The notes beneath the pieces are model-generated. The model searched no databases and had not been told where the DNA came from. It was given only the letters and a program-made list of their open reading frames with translations. A stretch of 64,000 bases of DNA from Deuterostichococcus epilithicus (lineage: Eukaryota; Chlorophyta; Trebouxiophyceae; Prasiolales; Stichococcaceae): NCBI GenBank assembly GCA_033439295.1, contig JAVTLE010000005.1, forward strand, positions 1,724,501-1,788,500, read 5' to 3'. Numbering within the stretch: position 1 is the first letter of the stretch; each line of letters opens with the position of its first letter. Positions 27,101 through 40,800 of this stretch are shown here, piece by piece. A program made the translations under genes and the position numbers.

Positions 27101-27659
27101 TGTCCGCATGTGCGGGGCATCCACTTGGGCGGGGCACCTGGTGTATGTGCCGACCCTGTACCCTGCTTCCTGCAGGATCGCCTGCAGCATGGCAGTGACG
27201 GAGCCCTTGCCCTTTGTCCCCGCCACGTGTGTGACCGGCAGCCCGGCTTGCGGCGACCCCAGTGCACTGAGCAGCGCACGCATTGGCGCCTGCGCATCAT
27301 GGAAAGAAAAGTGTGTGTCAAGACCATGCGCAAGGGTACGCCATGGCTGCATCCCGCTATCGTGCTGGTCGCCTGTGTTGCCCACGGGTTTGTTAGATCG
27401 CAACCCTTCCTTGTTGACCGCCAAAACACAGGGCAAGGCCTTTTCGAGACTTGTAGCAATGTTGCGCGCTTGTATTGTTAGGCTACAAGATAGCAAAGCG
27501 ACGCACCAGGTCGAATCCGCCAGGTCCATCGGTGCCCGCGTTCGTCGGCACGCCAGATGCCTCGTGGTTCTTGAAGCTCTCAAGCAGGGCCTCTCCTGAA
27601 GTTGTGCTGCTCAGCGCCCTGCAAGGATTCGAGGCGTTAGAGCAGGCATTGTTGCACAT
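24106..27659 (-). CDS. FPGS: Folylpolyglutamate synthase / dihydrofolate synthase (FolC family)
   Basis: ATP-dependent Mur-ligase-type enzyme that adds glutamate to folates (FPGS) or to dihydropteroate (DHFS). ATG 27659 opens a Cys/Asn/Ser/Arg-containing leader that may target an organelle, then [11 protein letters not shown] and a donor after GGFDL (27507). Downstream exons show the family in order: P-loop region [20 protein letters not shown] joined to [92 protein letters not shown]; then C-terminal-domain [42 protein letters not shown] and [17 protein letters not shown] at 24108-24106 ends it. Eight or more exons; borders between 25000 and 26400 are approximate. Motifs alone do not decide between FPGS and DHFS activity. 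Confidence 0.88.
26051..26157 (-). repeat. Tandem duplication of about 50 bp within the FPGS gene
   Basis: Segments 26051-26100 and 26109-26157 are about 75% alike. Both contain (plus strand) CTGCA(C/T)TTCAGGG(T/C)GGCG and then a G-C-C/A-CAGCAC block. On the coding strand each copy ends in a CCCTGAA(A/G)TGCAGG acceptor-like sequence. Confidence 0.55.
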
Positions 27660-28619
27660 CAGCCGCTCTGCACGCCGGCCACTCAACTATGCGGCGCATG
27701 GGTGCATGTGCGAATACCTGTAGAGAGGTCCACACCAAGGCTGTCGGCTCTGAGCTGCACTGACCACTCGCGACCTGAAGCACGCTGAGCCGACGAAGTA
27801 TTGCATGCCAGTGCCCCTCTGCACTGCCTGTGATGTCTCGCTCACGGTGCAAAGCAGCAAGTCAAGCGGTGGTCCGATCGCGCTGTTCTTCCTGATCACA
27901 GTCAGCGGCAATAAAGTATATTTTTGGGGCTGTGGGATGCGCGTATTGTGAAGAGGCGACACGCGAAACTGTCAAACTGGATATCATATACGCTGAGTCA
28001 GACTAACAGATGGCACCACGCGATTGGGTGTCGACGATCGCAGCTCTTGCCTATTCAAGTCTCAGGACCATGTCTCCATTTGCGAGTTGCCAGCGGGCGG
28101 GGCCTGCTATTGTTTGTCAATGCATATCGGTAGTGAAGGCCACGTATTCTTGTCTAAGAAGCGATTGGACAGACCTCGGCCATCTGTGTATGTCGAGGTT
28201 CCAGTGATCTGGCCAACCTTGAGCTCGAAGAAGGCCAAACGATTGGGATTATGGGCTGTTGAGAATAACTTCTGACGCGTGGTATACTTGCAGCATCAGG
28301 CTGCTGTCCAGGCAAATTACTTTTGTGTCTCAGGCACTTTGCTTGCAGCGCATATTGGATGCAGTGGCCCCAGCATTTAATTCATGACCTGCATCCACAT
28401 GGCTGTTTTGTGTATGTATTCTCAGATCCAAGACTCGAGCCCTCCAAATGATGCTGCATCAGGTCCCGGAGTTGTATTGGCGCCCAGGCCCTTTCGGCGT
28501 CCCGATGCGTCATGCGCCCTGTGCCATGCCCCGCCACGCGCCACTCTACAAGATGAGGGTGTCAGCAAAACATGCTGACGAACGGCGGTAGTCGCTGATC
28601 AGCAGCCGATCCATCATCC
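27660..28619. promoter_or_regulatory. Divergent intergenic region, FPGS and VPS13B
   Basis: 960 bases between two start codons facing away from each other. It is clearly more AT-rich than the flanking genes, with a GCAATAAAGTATATTTTTGG stretch at about 27909-27928. Open frames here are short and compositionally unlike the neighbouring proteins. It probably holds both promoters and 5' leaders; no named element seen. Confidence 0.4.
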
Positions 28620-31170
28620 ATGGAGACGCTGCTCACAAGCGCGGTCAACCGGCTGCTGCGGCGCTTCATCAAGTCAGCCGGCGGCGAGGCGGGATCCGAG
28701 CTGCGCGTGTCTCTGTCCACGACCGGCTCCGTGGTAGGAGCTCCTGATCATACCACATGCGCATCTGATTGGGCTCGAGCATGCTGCATGGTGCAGGCGA
28801 TTCGCTGTGTCAACCGTCCCGATCACGACCAACGACCGTACATGCTGATCCATTCCGGGTCACATCACCGGCTGCAGGTGCTGTACAACCTGGAGCTGGA
28901 CCTGCAGCCGCTGCTGGAGGGGGTGCCCTTCGACGTGCGGCGCGCCTTTGCGCACAAGCTGACCGTGACCGTCCGATGGGCGTCCCTCACCATCCAGGTG
29001 AGCTTGCCGTTGGGTTGCGCCGCCGCGAGGCCGGAGCCCTCTGCCATGGGCGGGCAAAAACGTACGCGAGCTTCAACGCCCCCGTGTCCCAAGATGCCGA
29101 CTGCGATCACATGTTCCTGAAAGAGCCGACATGAACATGACAATCCATGGCGGGGCACGGCAGGTGGAGCTGGATGATGTGGAGGTGGTTCTGGCGGTGG
29201 ACAAGGGCAGCAGCCCGGAGGCGCAGCCATCGTTGCTGGCGGACGAGCTGGGCGCCGCCATCTCGGAAGGTGCAGGTCATGGGACACACAAGGATGGCCG
29301 TTGTTTGTTGTCTTCTGCATGGCTGCACAACAGCTCGTTTTCTGTGAGCAGTGCTCAACAGAGCATCCCGCATGCTCTGTTGCCAGAAGCACACCGCCAA
29401 ATCCTCAACTGTGTAGGAGGGAGGTGGACACGCAATGCACTGCTGAGAAGTAGGTTGAGGTGTGACGTCCTGTGCCGCCGCATGCTGTCGCGTCGGAGTG
29501 GAGGCCTTCCGCACTGCCGGCGCCAAGTGTGGCCGTGGTGTTGCGCTGCAGAGGCGGGCAGGGAGGCGGCGAGTGAGGGCGGCGCCTCCTGGTGGATGGA
29601 CACGTTCCGGCCGACGCTGCTGCAGGCGCTGCTCAACATGACGCTGGTGCTGCGCAACGTGGCGGTGCGCTGCGCGGCGGGCGGCGCCACTGCCTGCCTG
29701 TCCTGGGGCATGCTGCACGCCGCCACCGCCGCCGACGCGGACCTGTCCGGCCGCCCGGTGCACCCTGCCCCCCCTGCTCCCCTGCCTCCCTGGGATCATG
29801 GGGCTCCGACGACCCAGGACACAGTGCCTGTGACTGCAGGCAGCATCGGTCATGCGCAGGCGGCACCCTTGCCTGCACATGTGCCAGCTCGTGCTCCCAA
29901 GGAGACAGCGCAGAACAGCTCGTGTGCGCCGCCAACGTGCAGGACGACGAGGGGTGGCTGACAAAGGCGCTGGAGGTACGCAACCTGCGGCTGGACGTGC
30001 AACGGGAGGCGCCCGGCCATGCGCCCGCCGCGCCCGCCGCCCCACTGCTGCACACGCCCCGCCTCCAGGTGCAGAGCAGAGTTTGAGTCTGCTCAGCTCG
30101 ACGAAGGACCTTTCAAGGATGTCACCAAGTTTGTCACTGTCGAGCCCCGAAGCGCAACCTCAACATGTAGAAGGCACAGGACCCTGCCGCCGACATGGAT
30201 GCAGAACAGCGTCATTGCTGTCATGAGAGCTTTGTCCGTCGTCCGATGGCTTCGTGTGCAACTCCAGCAAAATCGGCAGTGCGATTGCACAGGCGTCGGC
30301 GACGCTGCCGGCGCTGGTGGTGCTGGGCGAAGCTGCGAGCGAGGTGGACTCACCGCCAGTGTTGGACATCCAAGTGGATCTGCTGCCGGTCGATGCGGCG
30401 CTCAGCGACTTGCAGCTGGCGTGGATGGGCGCCTTTGCGGCGGCGCTCCCGCAGCCGGAGCCCGAGCCTCCGGACAGCAGCCTCGCCGACGCGGCCCCAG
30501 GTCTGTGGCTTGGCCTTGCGATCCTGTAGCGGGGACGCCAGTCGGAAGGACTGCACCGAGTGCCTGTGAATGGACAGATCTGATGAAAACTGCTGAAGGT
30601 GTCAGGTGGTCTGTGCGGGCAGTGTTCCAGCGAACAGGTCGCATGCTGGGCTCAGCACTTCTGACGCTGGCGGTTGCTCGATCTCGCAGCCGGCTCCCCC
30701 AGCGACTCCCTGCCAGCGGCAGCACGAGCACCAGCAGACGAGGCGTCTGGCATGCAGGAGCCTGGCAGCTCGCCGGAGCAGCCTGCAGGTAGGCCTGGTG
30801 GATACCAAGCGACCAAACATGCATGTTCTTGCGCGGCACCAGAACTTGAGGTGCACATAGCTGCAGTGGTCGCATGGCTGACGCCCGCCCTGCACGCTAC
30901 CCGCAGGCTTCCAGGCACTGGGCTGGGCAGCCTGGCAGTACCTGACCAACGAGGAGGCGCCTGGGGCGCCGCACCACGTCCAGCCGGCGCACCCGCTCGC
31001 CATGTCCGTCAGCCTCAAGCTGCAGGGTGCGGCCGCCGGCGCTCGGCTGATTCTGCTCACTGTGCTACAGCTCGTCAGCAGCCGACCTGCCGCCAAGAAG
31101 CCACTCTAAACGGCGTATCAGGTGGGAAGGCTGCTCGCTGGTGGTGCAGGCGGCCAGGCAATGCTGCTGC

Positions 31171-31207
<37 letters not shown>

Positions 31208-31757
31208 CGAGCAGCAGGCGGTCATGGCGGCAGTGCAGCTCATTGGCGTGAGCGTCGAGGCGCAGCTGCAGGCGTCCGCCCTGCAGTACGCAGAGCTGCG
31301 CCTGCACCAGCTGACCGTCTGCCGTCCGCAGCCGCTGCCGCTGGACCCACCCTGGCCGCTCGCCATCTCAGCCGCCCGAGCCGCAGCGGCAGCACCTGCC
31401 TCGCCCCGCAGCAGCCCGCTGCGCTCCGCCAGCTCCCCCGGCCGGTCGGCCCCCCGTCAGGAGGTCTTCGGGCTGCACCCGGTGCGCTCGGCGCGGCAGA
31501 CAGCGGCCGGTGACATGCCGCTGGCGCTGTGGATGCAGTGGCAGGCGGGGGAGGCGTCAGACAGCGGCGGCGGCGCGATGTCGCCGCAGTCGGCATCGCT
31601 GCGTGTGGGCCGCCTGTTTGCCGCCCATGTGCCCTGCTTTGCAGAGGACCTGCAGCGGTTTCTGGCAACGGGCGTTGCGCCGGGCTGCGGCGCGGCGGCC
31701 GATGCAGACGCGGCTGCGGCGCCGGACGCCGTCAGCGGCAATGGTGGCGCCAAACAC

Positions 31758-31803
<46 letters not shown>

Positions 31804-34800
31804 CCACACGGGAGCCGCCACCCGACACAGGACAGCCACCGTTGCTGGCACGGTGGCTGGCGGCCGACATCGTGATCGATGTCGCAGTGTCAGCGGTGCA
31901 GCTCGTGGCACTGACGTCAGCGGCCGGCCCGGCAGAGGCACTGCTGCTGGACTGCGCCAAGATCAGCGGGCAGCTGGGCGCCATGAAGGCGGCCAGACAG
32001 CGCCTGCAGCACAGCGCGACGGCGGCGCTGCTGCTGCGGCCGCGGGGCGGGCCGCCGCCGCGCGGTCTGCGGCTCGCCCTGTCAGGCGTGCAGCTCAGCG
32101 TGGCGACCAGCTGGCCGGCGCTGGCGCCGGCTGCCAGGAGCAGCTTGGACTCGCCGGCAGACAGCCCCGCCAGGGGCGACCCGTCAGCGGCCGGGACTGC
32201 GGACGCTCCGCAAGCAGTCAGCGGCGCAGCGGACCTGCAGCTGCTCATGGCAGCCTGCGACGGCGACGGACGCTCCGCGGCGCCTGCCGACGGCGTGACC
32301 CCTGACGCTCCGGACCCCTGCGGCAGCTGGGCCGCCTGGGCGGTGCTGTCGCGGCTGTCCATGCGGCTGACGGCGGCCCAGCTGGCCACCGCCAGCGCTG
32401 CAGTCGGCGGCTTCTCGGCGGGGTCGCGCCCTGTACTCCAGCCGGCGGAAGCGGGTGCGGAGCACGTGCCAGGGGCGCTTGCCGAGCTCGCCCTCAGTAT
32501 GGCTCCGCTGCACATGGCGTTCTCGCCGCTGGGTGCAGGCGTGGTGTCGGCCGCCAGCGCGGCATCAGCGCAAACCCAGCCCGGCAGCTTCAGCATGTCG
32601 ACAGAGGTAGTGGAGTTGGCGGTGGCAGCCGGCGGCGGCGCACCAGGCGGCACCGTTGCGACCCTGGCCTGCCACCACGTCAGCATGGCGGCCGCCCCGG
32701 GCTTCAGCCTGTGCATCCCCCTCATTGAGGCGGGCTTCAGCCGGCCCGTGGGCGGCAGTGGCAGCCCTGCTGCTGCAGTGCCAGCATCGGTAGCCGCTGG
32801 CGAATTGCCGCCTCAGCACAGCGGCGGCATGCCCTGCCGCCTGGCTGGCTTCGGCCTGCGCCTGGACCAAGACTGCATAAGCAGCAGCAACGCCGGGGGC
32901 GGTGCCAGAAGTACACATGTCGTCAGCACAGCCGCCGACAGTTCCTGTGCCAGCGGCCCACATCGGCAGCCGTCGCGGAGCCTCAGCGTGCGCCTGCACA
33001 CCCTGTCGGCTGCGCTGCAGCCCCACGACTGGCAGGCAGCGGTGCGGTTTGCGTACCAGCTCACGGCCAGCCCGCTGCTGCCGCCGCACACCAGCTATGC
33101 AGTGCCACCCTCAGACAGCGGCGCAGCCATCGCCGGCCTGGAGCTTTCAGCAGAACTGGGCGCAGCCCTGGTCTCAATCCACGCGGCAGGAGGCGGCCAA
33201 GACTGCTTCGGCGTGTCGCTGGCGGGTGCTTCATACAGCTCGCACCAGGTAAGGGCAGCTGTGCAATCTCAAGGGCGCATTCTGCATCAGTTATGGCGTG
33301 CTCTGCAGCCATACTACTCTGCGCTGCCGAGCCGTTCCCTGCTCTCCAAGCTGCAGATACCCAGTATGACATCTGCATGTAGCGCCGCAGTCGAGTTGTG
33401 AAAACCTTTCAGCCTCGTCTCGTGCGCTTCAGGCATCCAACGGGGCAGCCTCTGCGTCGGCCAGCGTGCAACACTTCGACTGCTGCATGCACTCAGCAAC
33501 ACAGCCGACAGCCATCAGTTGCTTCAGGTGCGAGGGCATGCTCACAATGATGCCTCACGAGTTACTCAAGGTCGTCTGATGCCAGAGAGACAGCTGCTTC
33601 CGAGGGGCAGTCAATACAAGTGTGCACATTGTTCCTTACATGTGCAAATGCAGGGTGCAGCACGACGCAGGCGACGCAGCCAGCAGTCCAGCGCTGCAGC
33701 TGACGAGCGACAGCCAGGGGCAGGGCGCGGCCGCTGTCAGCCAAACACGCATGCAGCTTCCGCGGCTGGTCCTGGTCGCAGACCCTGCCACCATCAGCTG
33801 CCTGACCTGCATTGCCGCTGGGCTGCCGGAGCAGCCAGTGCCGCCTCCCGCCATGCCATCAGGCACGTCACATCGGACTGTTCAAACGTCCAGACGCACC
33901 ATGCCTGCCTGTGCACCTGGCGTCGCCCAGCCCCACAGCGCTGCACCTGTGCCAGGCCTACTCATTTGCACATCAACCAGCTGCCAGTCCAGGCCTTCCT
34001 GTGACACCCCCTGGTTCATGCTGCAGGGCCGCCGCAGCCGGAGGGTCGCACTTCCTTCCAGCTGCAGGCGCATGGCCTGCTGGTACGCCTGCAGCAGGCG
34101 AGCGCCGTAAATGCGGCAGCAGCGGCTGCTGAGCCCTTCGCCTGCGAGCTCACCACAGATGCGGTGCTTTTGGCCGTAAACCGGCCGCCGGCCGCCGACA
34201 GGTCAGGCTGCAAGCTTGCATGGAGCAGATTTGCGAGGATTGCTGCTGCCACAGCCTGGAGGAATTGCACGCGCCGCATGGCTGCTCCAAGACATGTTGA
34301 CGCAGCTGGAAGGTCTAGAGATAGTCCCCCGGACACATCTGACATGTTGCAATCGTTCTGTTGATCTTCCGCTCGCAGGTGGGCCGTGGACGAGGGGCAG
34401 TGCCACGAGGTTGACATCTCCCTCGCAGGCGTGGCCGTCGCCATGGCGGGGGCCGGGGTGCCCCCAGCTGCCGGCCTGCTGCTGGCGCCTCAGAACTGGG
34501 ATATGCACGTCGCCCACAACGCCGCCGCCAACACCACGGCTGTGCTGCTGGGCGTGGAAGCTGTGACGGCATGCCTCTCCGTCGCCGCGGCAGACGCTCT
34601 GATGGGCCTCATGTCCGTGCTCGCGCCCGGCGGCGACGGTGGCAGCGAGGCGGTGCAGCCTTCACAGCCTGCCGACGGCAGGAGGGCAGCAGGGGATTTG
34701 CCAGCAGGCAGACCACAACAGCAGTCCAGCAGCCGGCGCACCGACGACCTAGCCTGCGGACTGTTCAGCCTGTCGCCAGAGCTCGCCGGCCGACCAGGTC

Positions 34801-37800
34801 CGATCTAGTCCCTGCGCAGGCATGCGGAGTCGTCTTGCCAGTGTTGATTGTGAGGGTGGGCCCTCGGTGTAAGATCTCACAACAGGTGTCACGAGGGTGC
34901 ACCGCCAGAGCGTCTGTTTGCATCGCTCAAATACCACCTTGCATGCAATGCAGGCCCGATGCAGATCAGCATGGGCGACCGGGGCGCCGGCTACCTGCCC
35001 TGGGCCGGCGGCGGTGAGAGCTGGGTGTGCTGGCGCTACTCCCACGCGCGGCCCGTCGCCGCGCTGCAGCTGTCCAGCGGGCCGCTGCAGCTGGCTGCGG
35101 CGGACTTCGAGCTCGGATACCTTGACCCGGACACTGGGGAGTTTACTGCCCTGGCGCTTCGGCAGTTGGCTGCGGCGGCCGGCGCCCCAGCCGTCCTAGC
35201 TGTCGAGGTGGGCGCATCAAAAGCATATGGTCACAGCTTCGCATAGCCTGCCACGAGACCAGGAGCATGGCACCAGAGTGTCTTGTCCTGTGATACTGAT
35301 CTGAGGTTTGTGCACAGCAGCGCTGTACTGCTGCGGCTTTGCTCAGGTGCATGGCACCCTGCCACTGACATTGCAGAGCCGTGAAACCACGGGCTACTGC
35401 TGTGCTGTGTTGGACCTTCACCCGGCTTGTCGTGCGCAATCTGGCAGGAGCCGGTCGCGGCGGAGGAGTGGCAGCTCAGCTGGACGGCGGACGGCGTGCG
35501 CTCCTCCGACCTGCTGTCATACCTGTGCGTCAACCCGGCGGCAGCCGCTGGCCAGCCTGCGGGCAGCATCCCGCCGCTGGCGGTGCCACTGACGCTGGCC
35601 GTGCAAGCCAGCAGCCTGAGCGTCACGCTGCTAGCTGCTGCGGCGCCGGGGCCAGCCGAGGAGGCGCCGGCATTCGAGGCTGCCGAGGAGCTCGGCAGCC
35701 TGGAATGCGGCCGCCTGAGAGTGAGCAGATATGGCAAGCATATCCATGTGGCTCTGGCAGACCATGCTTTTGAAGTCGAGCTGCGAATGCGGGCTTGATA
35801 GATGGACTCTGCTGCAAACATGTGCCTCCCCACTCGGCCAAATTCCGCCACTGTTTACAAATGTCTGCATCGCAATGTGCAGGCGGCTGTGCACTCCTGG
35901 GGGAACGGCTCTTGGGCGGCGCGGGCGAGCTGCGAGGTGGCGCTGCGGCACAACGAGCACAACGCGGGCGTGCTGCGGCCGCTGCTGCATGCGCCTCGGC
36001 TCTGCGTCTGCCTCGAGAGCGCCGAGCAGGTGACCGCTGCCGCAGGGCTGGGCACGCCGCCAGGCTCCTGCCGAGCTGACAAACGACTGCAGGCAGTTCT
36101 GGATGCCGGTATCCCAACGCAACACCATTCTGTTCCCACTGGGCGGTATGATGGAGGCAGCAAGTCCTGGCTGCAGGGCGGGGAGGCGTCTCACGTGCTG
36201 CAGGGCTCCAAGCCGGTCGCGGCCGCGCTGCCGCAGCTGCCCGGCGGCCGCCTGCTGCTGCTGCCGCAGCCGGCGCCCGCACAGCCTGGCACGAGGCTGC
36301 TCCTCAGGTAGGAACCAAAATGCGCAGCGCTGTGCGACGGTTCTGCAGGCCGGCAAACGTTGCTGGCCTGCTCTGGAATGCAGCACCCCACACAGGAGCA
36401 GGGCTGCTGGTCGGAGTGACGCTGCTGCACCGATACGCTTGTTGGCGCAGCCAAAGCTGCAAACCTAGGTTGTCATTCAATGTGCAGGGCTGTAAACGGG
36501 CCGCTGTCCGTCAGGCTGGACGAGCTGTCTGTCTACAGCCTGCAGCGGCTGGCGGCGGTGCTTGTTGCAGCACAGATGGCAGCTGCAGGCAGCCCTGCTG
36601 GCGGCAAGCCTGCACCAGCAGCAGACGCCGCCGCTTCTGCAGCGCTGGCGTCAGAGGCCCTGGGGGACGTGGTGATCGACAATTTGTGCCCTACGGCGCT
36701 GCAAGTGCGGCAGGTTGGCGGCACCGACGCTCTCAGCCTCGCCAGCCACAGCACCAGGTGACTTTGGACAGCTGACGCAGCGCAGCGTGCTGTCAGCTAC
36801 TCGACTACTCGTACTGTTCCTGGTTGGCGCCAGCCTGCCGCACGGCGCAGCATGGTGCAAAACCTTGAGGTTCTGCTGCAGATTCGGTTGCCACGTTTAC
36901 TGCTGCAACCCGTTTCCCAACCTTGTCGACAGGCGGTACCGTTGGAGCACGCCGCCTGAGTTGGTGGCGGCTGCGCAGCGGCGGGTGCAGCTCGCGACGG
37001 CGGCGGCGGGCGGTCCTGTCCTGCCCTGGAGCAACCCCATCGAGGTGCGAATCTGCCTGCAGACATGAGGCTTGGCAACCACAAGGTTCTCACCGCAGGC
37101 CTCTGAATGTGAAGTTTGCATCTGGCTAAGAACCGGCAAAGAGGGCATGCTCAGCCTCTGTCTGCTGTGGTAGGTGCTGTCTGCTGGCGTTTGTCTGCGG
37201 CACGTGCACTGCTCGGACGGCTCGCTGCGGGCTGTGGCAGTGGCGGTGCAGCGCGTTGGCGTTGGCTGGCGTGTCACGCTGCAGCCCGGGTTTGGTGTGT
37301 GCAACCTGTCGGGCCAGAAGCTGTACATCCACTTCACAGGTGATACTCTGCCATGGAGGTTGCGATGCAGTACAGCGTTCGTGTGGCAGGCTCTCTATGC
37401 GTTGGCATATTGAGGCTACAGGTTGAGCTTTGAGTGGGCATGCATTGATCAGCACTTGCCTGCTGGCGCAGGTCAGGCAGCAGCGGCGGGAGGCGGGCCG
37501 CCCCCAGCGTTGGAGGTGCCGGCAGACGAGGTGCGTTCTGGCGTGTGGGGGGCCTGCAGCATGTTTGGCGCTCTCATCACCTTCGAAATCTGCAAAGCGT
37601 GGCATCCTGACAATACAATTTCGGCTTCTGGCGGCTCTCTCTGACTCCTGACCTTCTGCATGCGATTTCAGGATGCTGTCAAGCCGGTGTGGCTACGGCA
37701 GAACGGCAGCAGCAACAGCAGCCTACGCGTATGGCTGGGCGGTGGCAGCGGCTGGTCACGCCCTGTGGCGCTGCAGGCTTCCAACAGCCAGGTGCGCGAA

Positions 37801-40800
37801 GCTTCGACTGCCATCGCCTCGTGTCATCAGGGCTCCGCATGGAGTTTTGCGTCCTCTTCACACGAAGCGTCTGCAGCACAGACACGTTTCTGCTCCATTC
37901 AGCCTGCATCTCAGTAGTTTTCTGGAAAGGATGTTGGCCTCGTAAGCTGCGAATGCTTGGCGCGCCGCATGCAGGCTCGGGAGCTGTCGGTCGGTGGCTA
38001 TGGCGACGGCGCTCTGCCATCAGTGGCACACCTGGAGCACATTAGCGGAGAGCTGGCAGCAGCTTGCTCCGTCCAGGAGCGGGAGGGCCACGTGCAGGTG
38101 CTTTCCGCCGCTGCCACTGTTCGACTGCCCTCATTGCATCTGCCTCAGAGCATACTGTGACCATCTCCTCTGCAGTCGAACCCTTCGAGGCGGGCATAGG
38201 TTACATGACACTGCATGCGTGCCGTCCTGCAGGTGGTGGCCACCTTTGTGCCGCTCTTTCGCCTGCACAACCGCCTGCCGGTGGCGGTGGAATGGCGGCT
38301 GCTGCAGCAAGGGCCACTCGAAGGTGCGATGCAGAAGATGTGTGCAGCAGTTACAGGCATGGAGCACTATGGTGACATGAGCTGTACGTGTTTGATGCTT
38401 TATGATGGTTTGTGATGCTTTATGAAGGTGCTGATGTCGCGCAGGCGCAGGCCACGAGGTGCCCGCATCAGGGCAGGTGCCTCCAGGCGGCAGCAGCCCG
38501 CTGCCTGCACGCCGGCTGGATGCCCGGGCATTGCAGCTGAGGTGTGAGCCTGGCAGAGCAGCGGCAGTCGAGTCGTCCCATTCGCAGCTGGAGCCGCTGG
38601 CCGCCCTGACTGGCGGGAACAAGGGCGGCGCTGTGGGTGGGGATGGCAGCACGCCGGGCGGCAGCGGGAGCGCAGCAGGCGTCAACAGCAGCGCTACGGG
38701 CGGCCAAACTGCCGCGCTTGCATCCGACGACGACAGCTGGTCGCCGCCGCTGGCAGTCGCACAGCGGCAGCCGTCAGGCGGCAGCTGGCGCCTGCTTGCG
38801 GCCGCCGCCGCGGCGTCCGTCGCCGCGACGCTGCCGCCAGCAGGCGCCAGCTGTGCCCTGCGGCTGCCTTGCACGTCAGCCGCGGGGCAGGCCGGTATGC
38901 GCTCGACTCAGGCAGATGACGTTAAAGGCAGCGCCAACGGCGCCAGCGGCAACTGGCAGCACCTGGCGGTGTCGCTGACGGTCAGCGCGCCACAAGCGGA
39001 GCAGCCCACGCTGGTGCTGACGCTGCTGCCGCTCGGGGTGCTGCACAACTGCACCGGGCGCAGGCTGGCGCTGGAGGCGGCGCAGGGCGATGGCGGCTGG
39101 TCCGCCGGCGCCGGCGCCGGCGCGGCTGCGGCCTTTGACTGGGGCGACTCGCAGCCCCTCCCTACAGAGGTGCTTTTTCTGTGGGCACTGGCAAACCTCT
39201 TGGCTGACATGGCGCTGGCAGCGGCTTGGCTCGCTTCGAACAGGGACTGGCGGAGCGACCAAAAAACTGACTCTGACGCAGTGGACGTCATTGCACGACA
39301 TCATCAGACGCCATCTATGCATGCGACCGGATTCAGAAGCCTTGTCGCTAGCCTGCAAGCGGGTTGACGAAAGCGTTGCAACATCGTTGCGATTGCCCAA
39401 CGAAAGGCGCGGCTGGCGTCGAGGGTGGGGCAGCAGATACTGCGCTCGTGGCCGTTTAGCCTGGACCATGGCTCGCACCACCAGCTGCTGCTGCAGTACT
39501 CGTCCGACGGCCGCACCGCCGGCTACTTCGTCACGATCAGTGTGGAGCTGCAGCAGCATGCAGGTGCGGCGTGGCTGCTGCTTTCCTTCGCGATTGACCC
39601 GGCTGTAGTGACCCCCTGAATGCAGAACCCTGCGCATGGTGTGCAGATGCGCAGGGCTACGTGTCTTGCTCCTCCCCTGATCGGAAATCATTCACTCTAC
39701 GACCTTCAGTGCTTATTCGTGGCGACATTGCCACTTGATGTCGTTCTGTTTCTCGGTGATGCAGGCGAGGCCCGGCAGCCGGCTGGCGGCGCCCCCATGC
39801 TGCACGTCACCTGCTGGGACACCTTCTACGTCAGCAACCTGACGCAGCAGCATGTGCTGCTGGCGCCGCTACACGCGGCGGACCCTGCGAGCGGCGCGGT
39901 CGTCTGCGGCATGGGGCAGACGGCGCCGGCCAGCATCGCGTGGGCGGCGGCGACCAGCCGGCCGGCGGAGGCGGCCGCCGCGGCNNCGNNNGCTGCTGCC
40001 CAGGCCGCCAGCGCGGGTGCAGCCAGCGATGGCGAGCTGCTGGCAGCCGCGGCGGCGCAGCAGTCCAGCTCTGTCACGTGGCCATGCCTTGTGGACGTCC
40101 ACTTGGCGTCAGTGGAGGCGGCCGCCGCGGCAGGCCGGGAGCACAGCGCCGGCGGCAGTAGGGACGTTGGCGCCTGGAGCACAGGCGCCGATCATGACGA
40201 CCTTCATTCCGGACGCGTGTCGCTTGCCGAGCCGTGCGGGCGGCGGTGGCTGACGCTTGCAGCGCCCGGGGGCGCGCCGCGGCAGCTGGCGTATCGGCTG
40301 CGGCGGGTGCGGGGACGGCACCACCTGGTGTTGTACGACGACCAGCAGCCGCCGCTGCGGCTGGTCAATGCAGCGGGCACCGCACTGGAGGCTGGCCTGT
40401 CGCCACCGCAGCGAGTGGGGTGAGATATTTAAGCAACATCTCAAAAACTGCTGACTCTGCTCGGACCCGAGCTCGCCTTTGTGCAATATTGGCACCCTGT
40501 GGGTGCGACTGCTGCTCGAGTGCCAATGCAGTGGTCTGAAGAGGCCATGCACGGCTCCCGATGCAGGCAAGGCCAGTACACCTATGGCGAGGCAGTGGCA
40601 CAGGCGCTGGCGCTGGCGCCTGGCCAGACGCTCGACTGCGAGCTGCCCAGTGAGGAGCGGGCCGATGCAGTGTCGTCATCGCGACAGGGGCAGGGACAGC
40701 AGGACGGCGGCCACACAGGTGACGAGGCGCAGCCGTTGGCTTGGTTCAAAGGCACACTGGTGTGTCTTGCCCATGCTTAGCACGCACCTGGAGCCGTTCT

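Noticed and set aside
31457-32725. 422-codon minus-strand open frame
   Set aside because: It is the antisense shadow of the large VPS13B exon, whose plus-strand reading is in phase with its neighbours.
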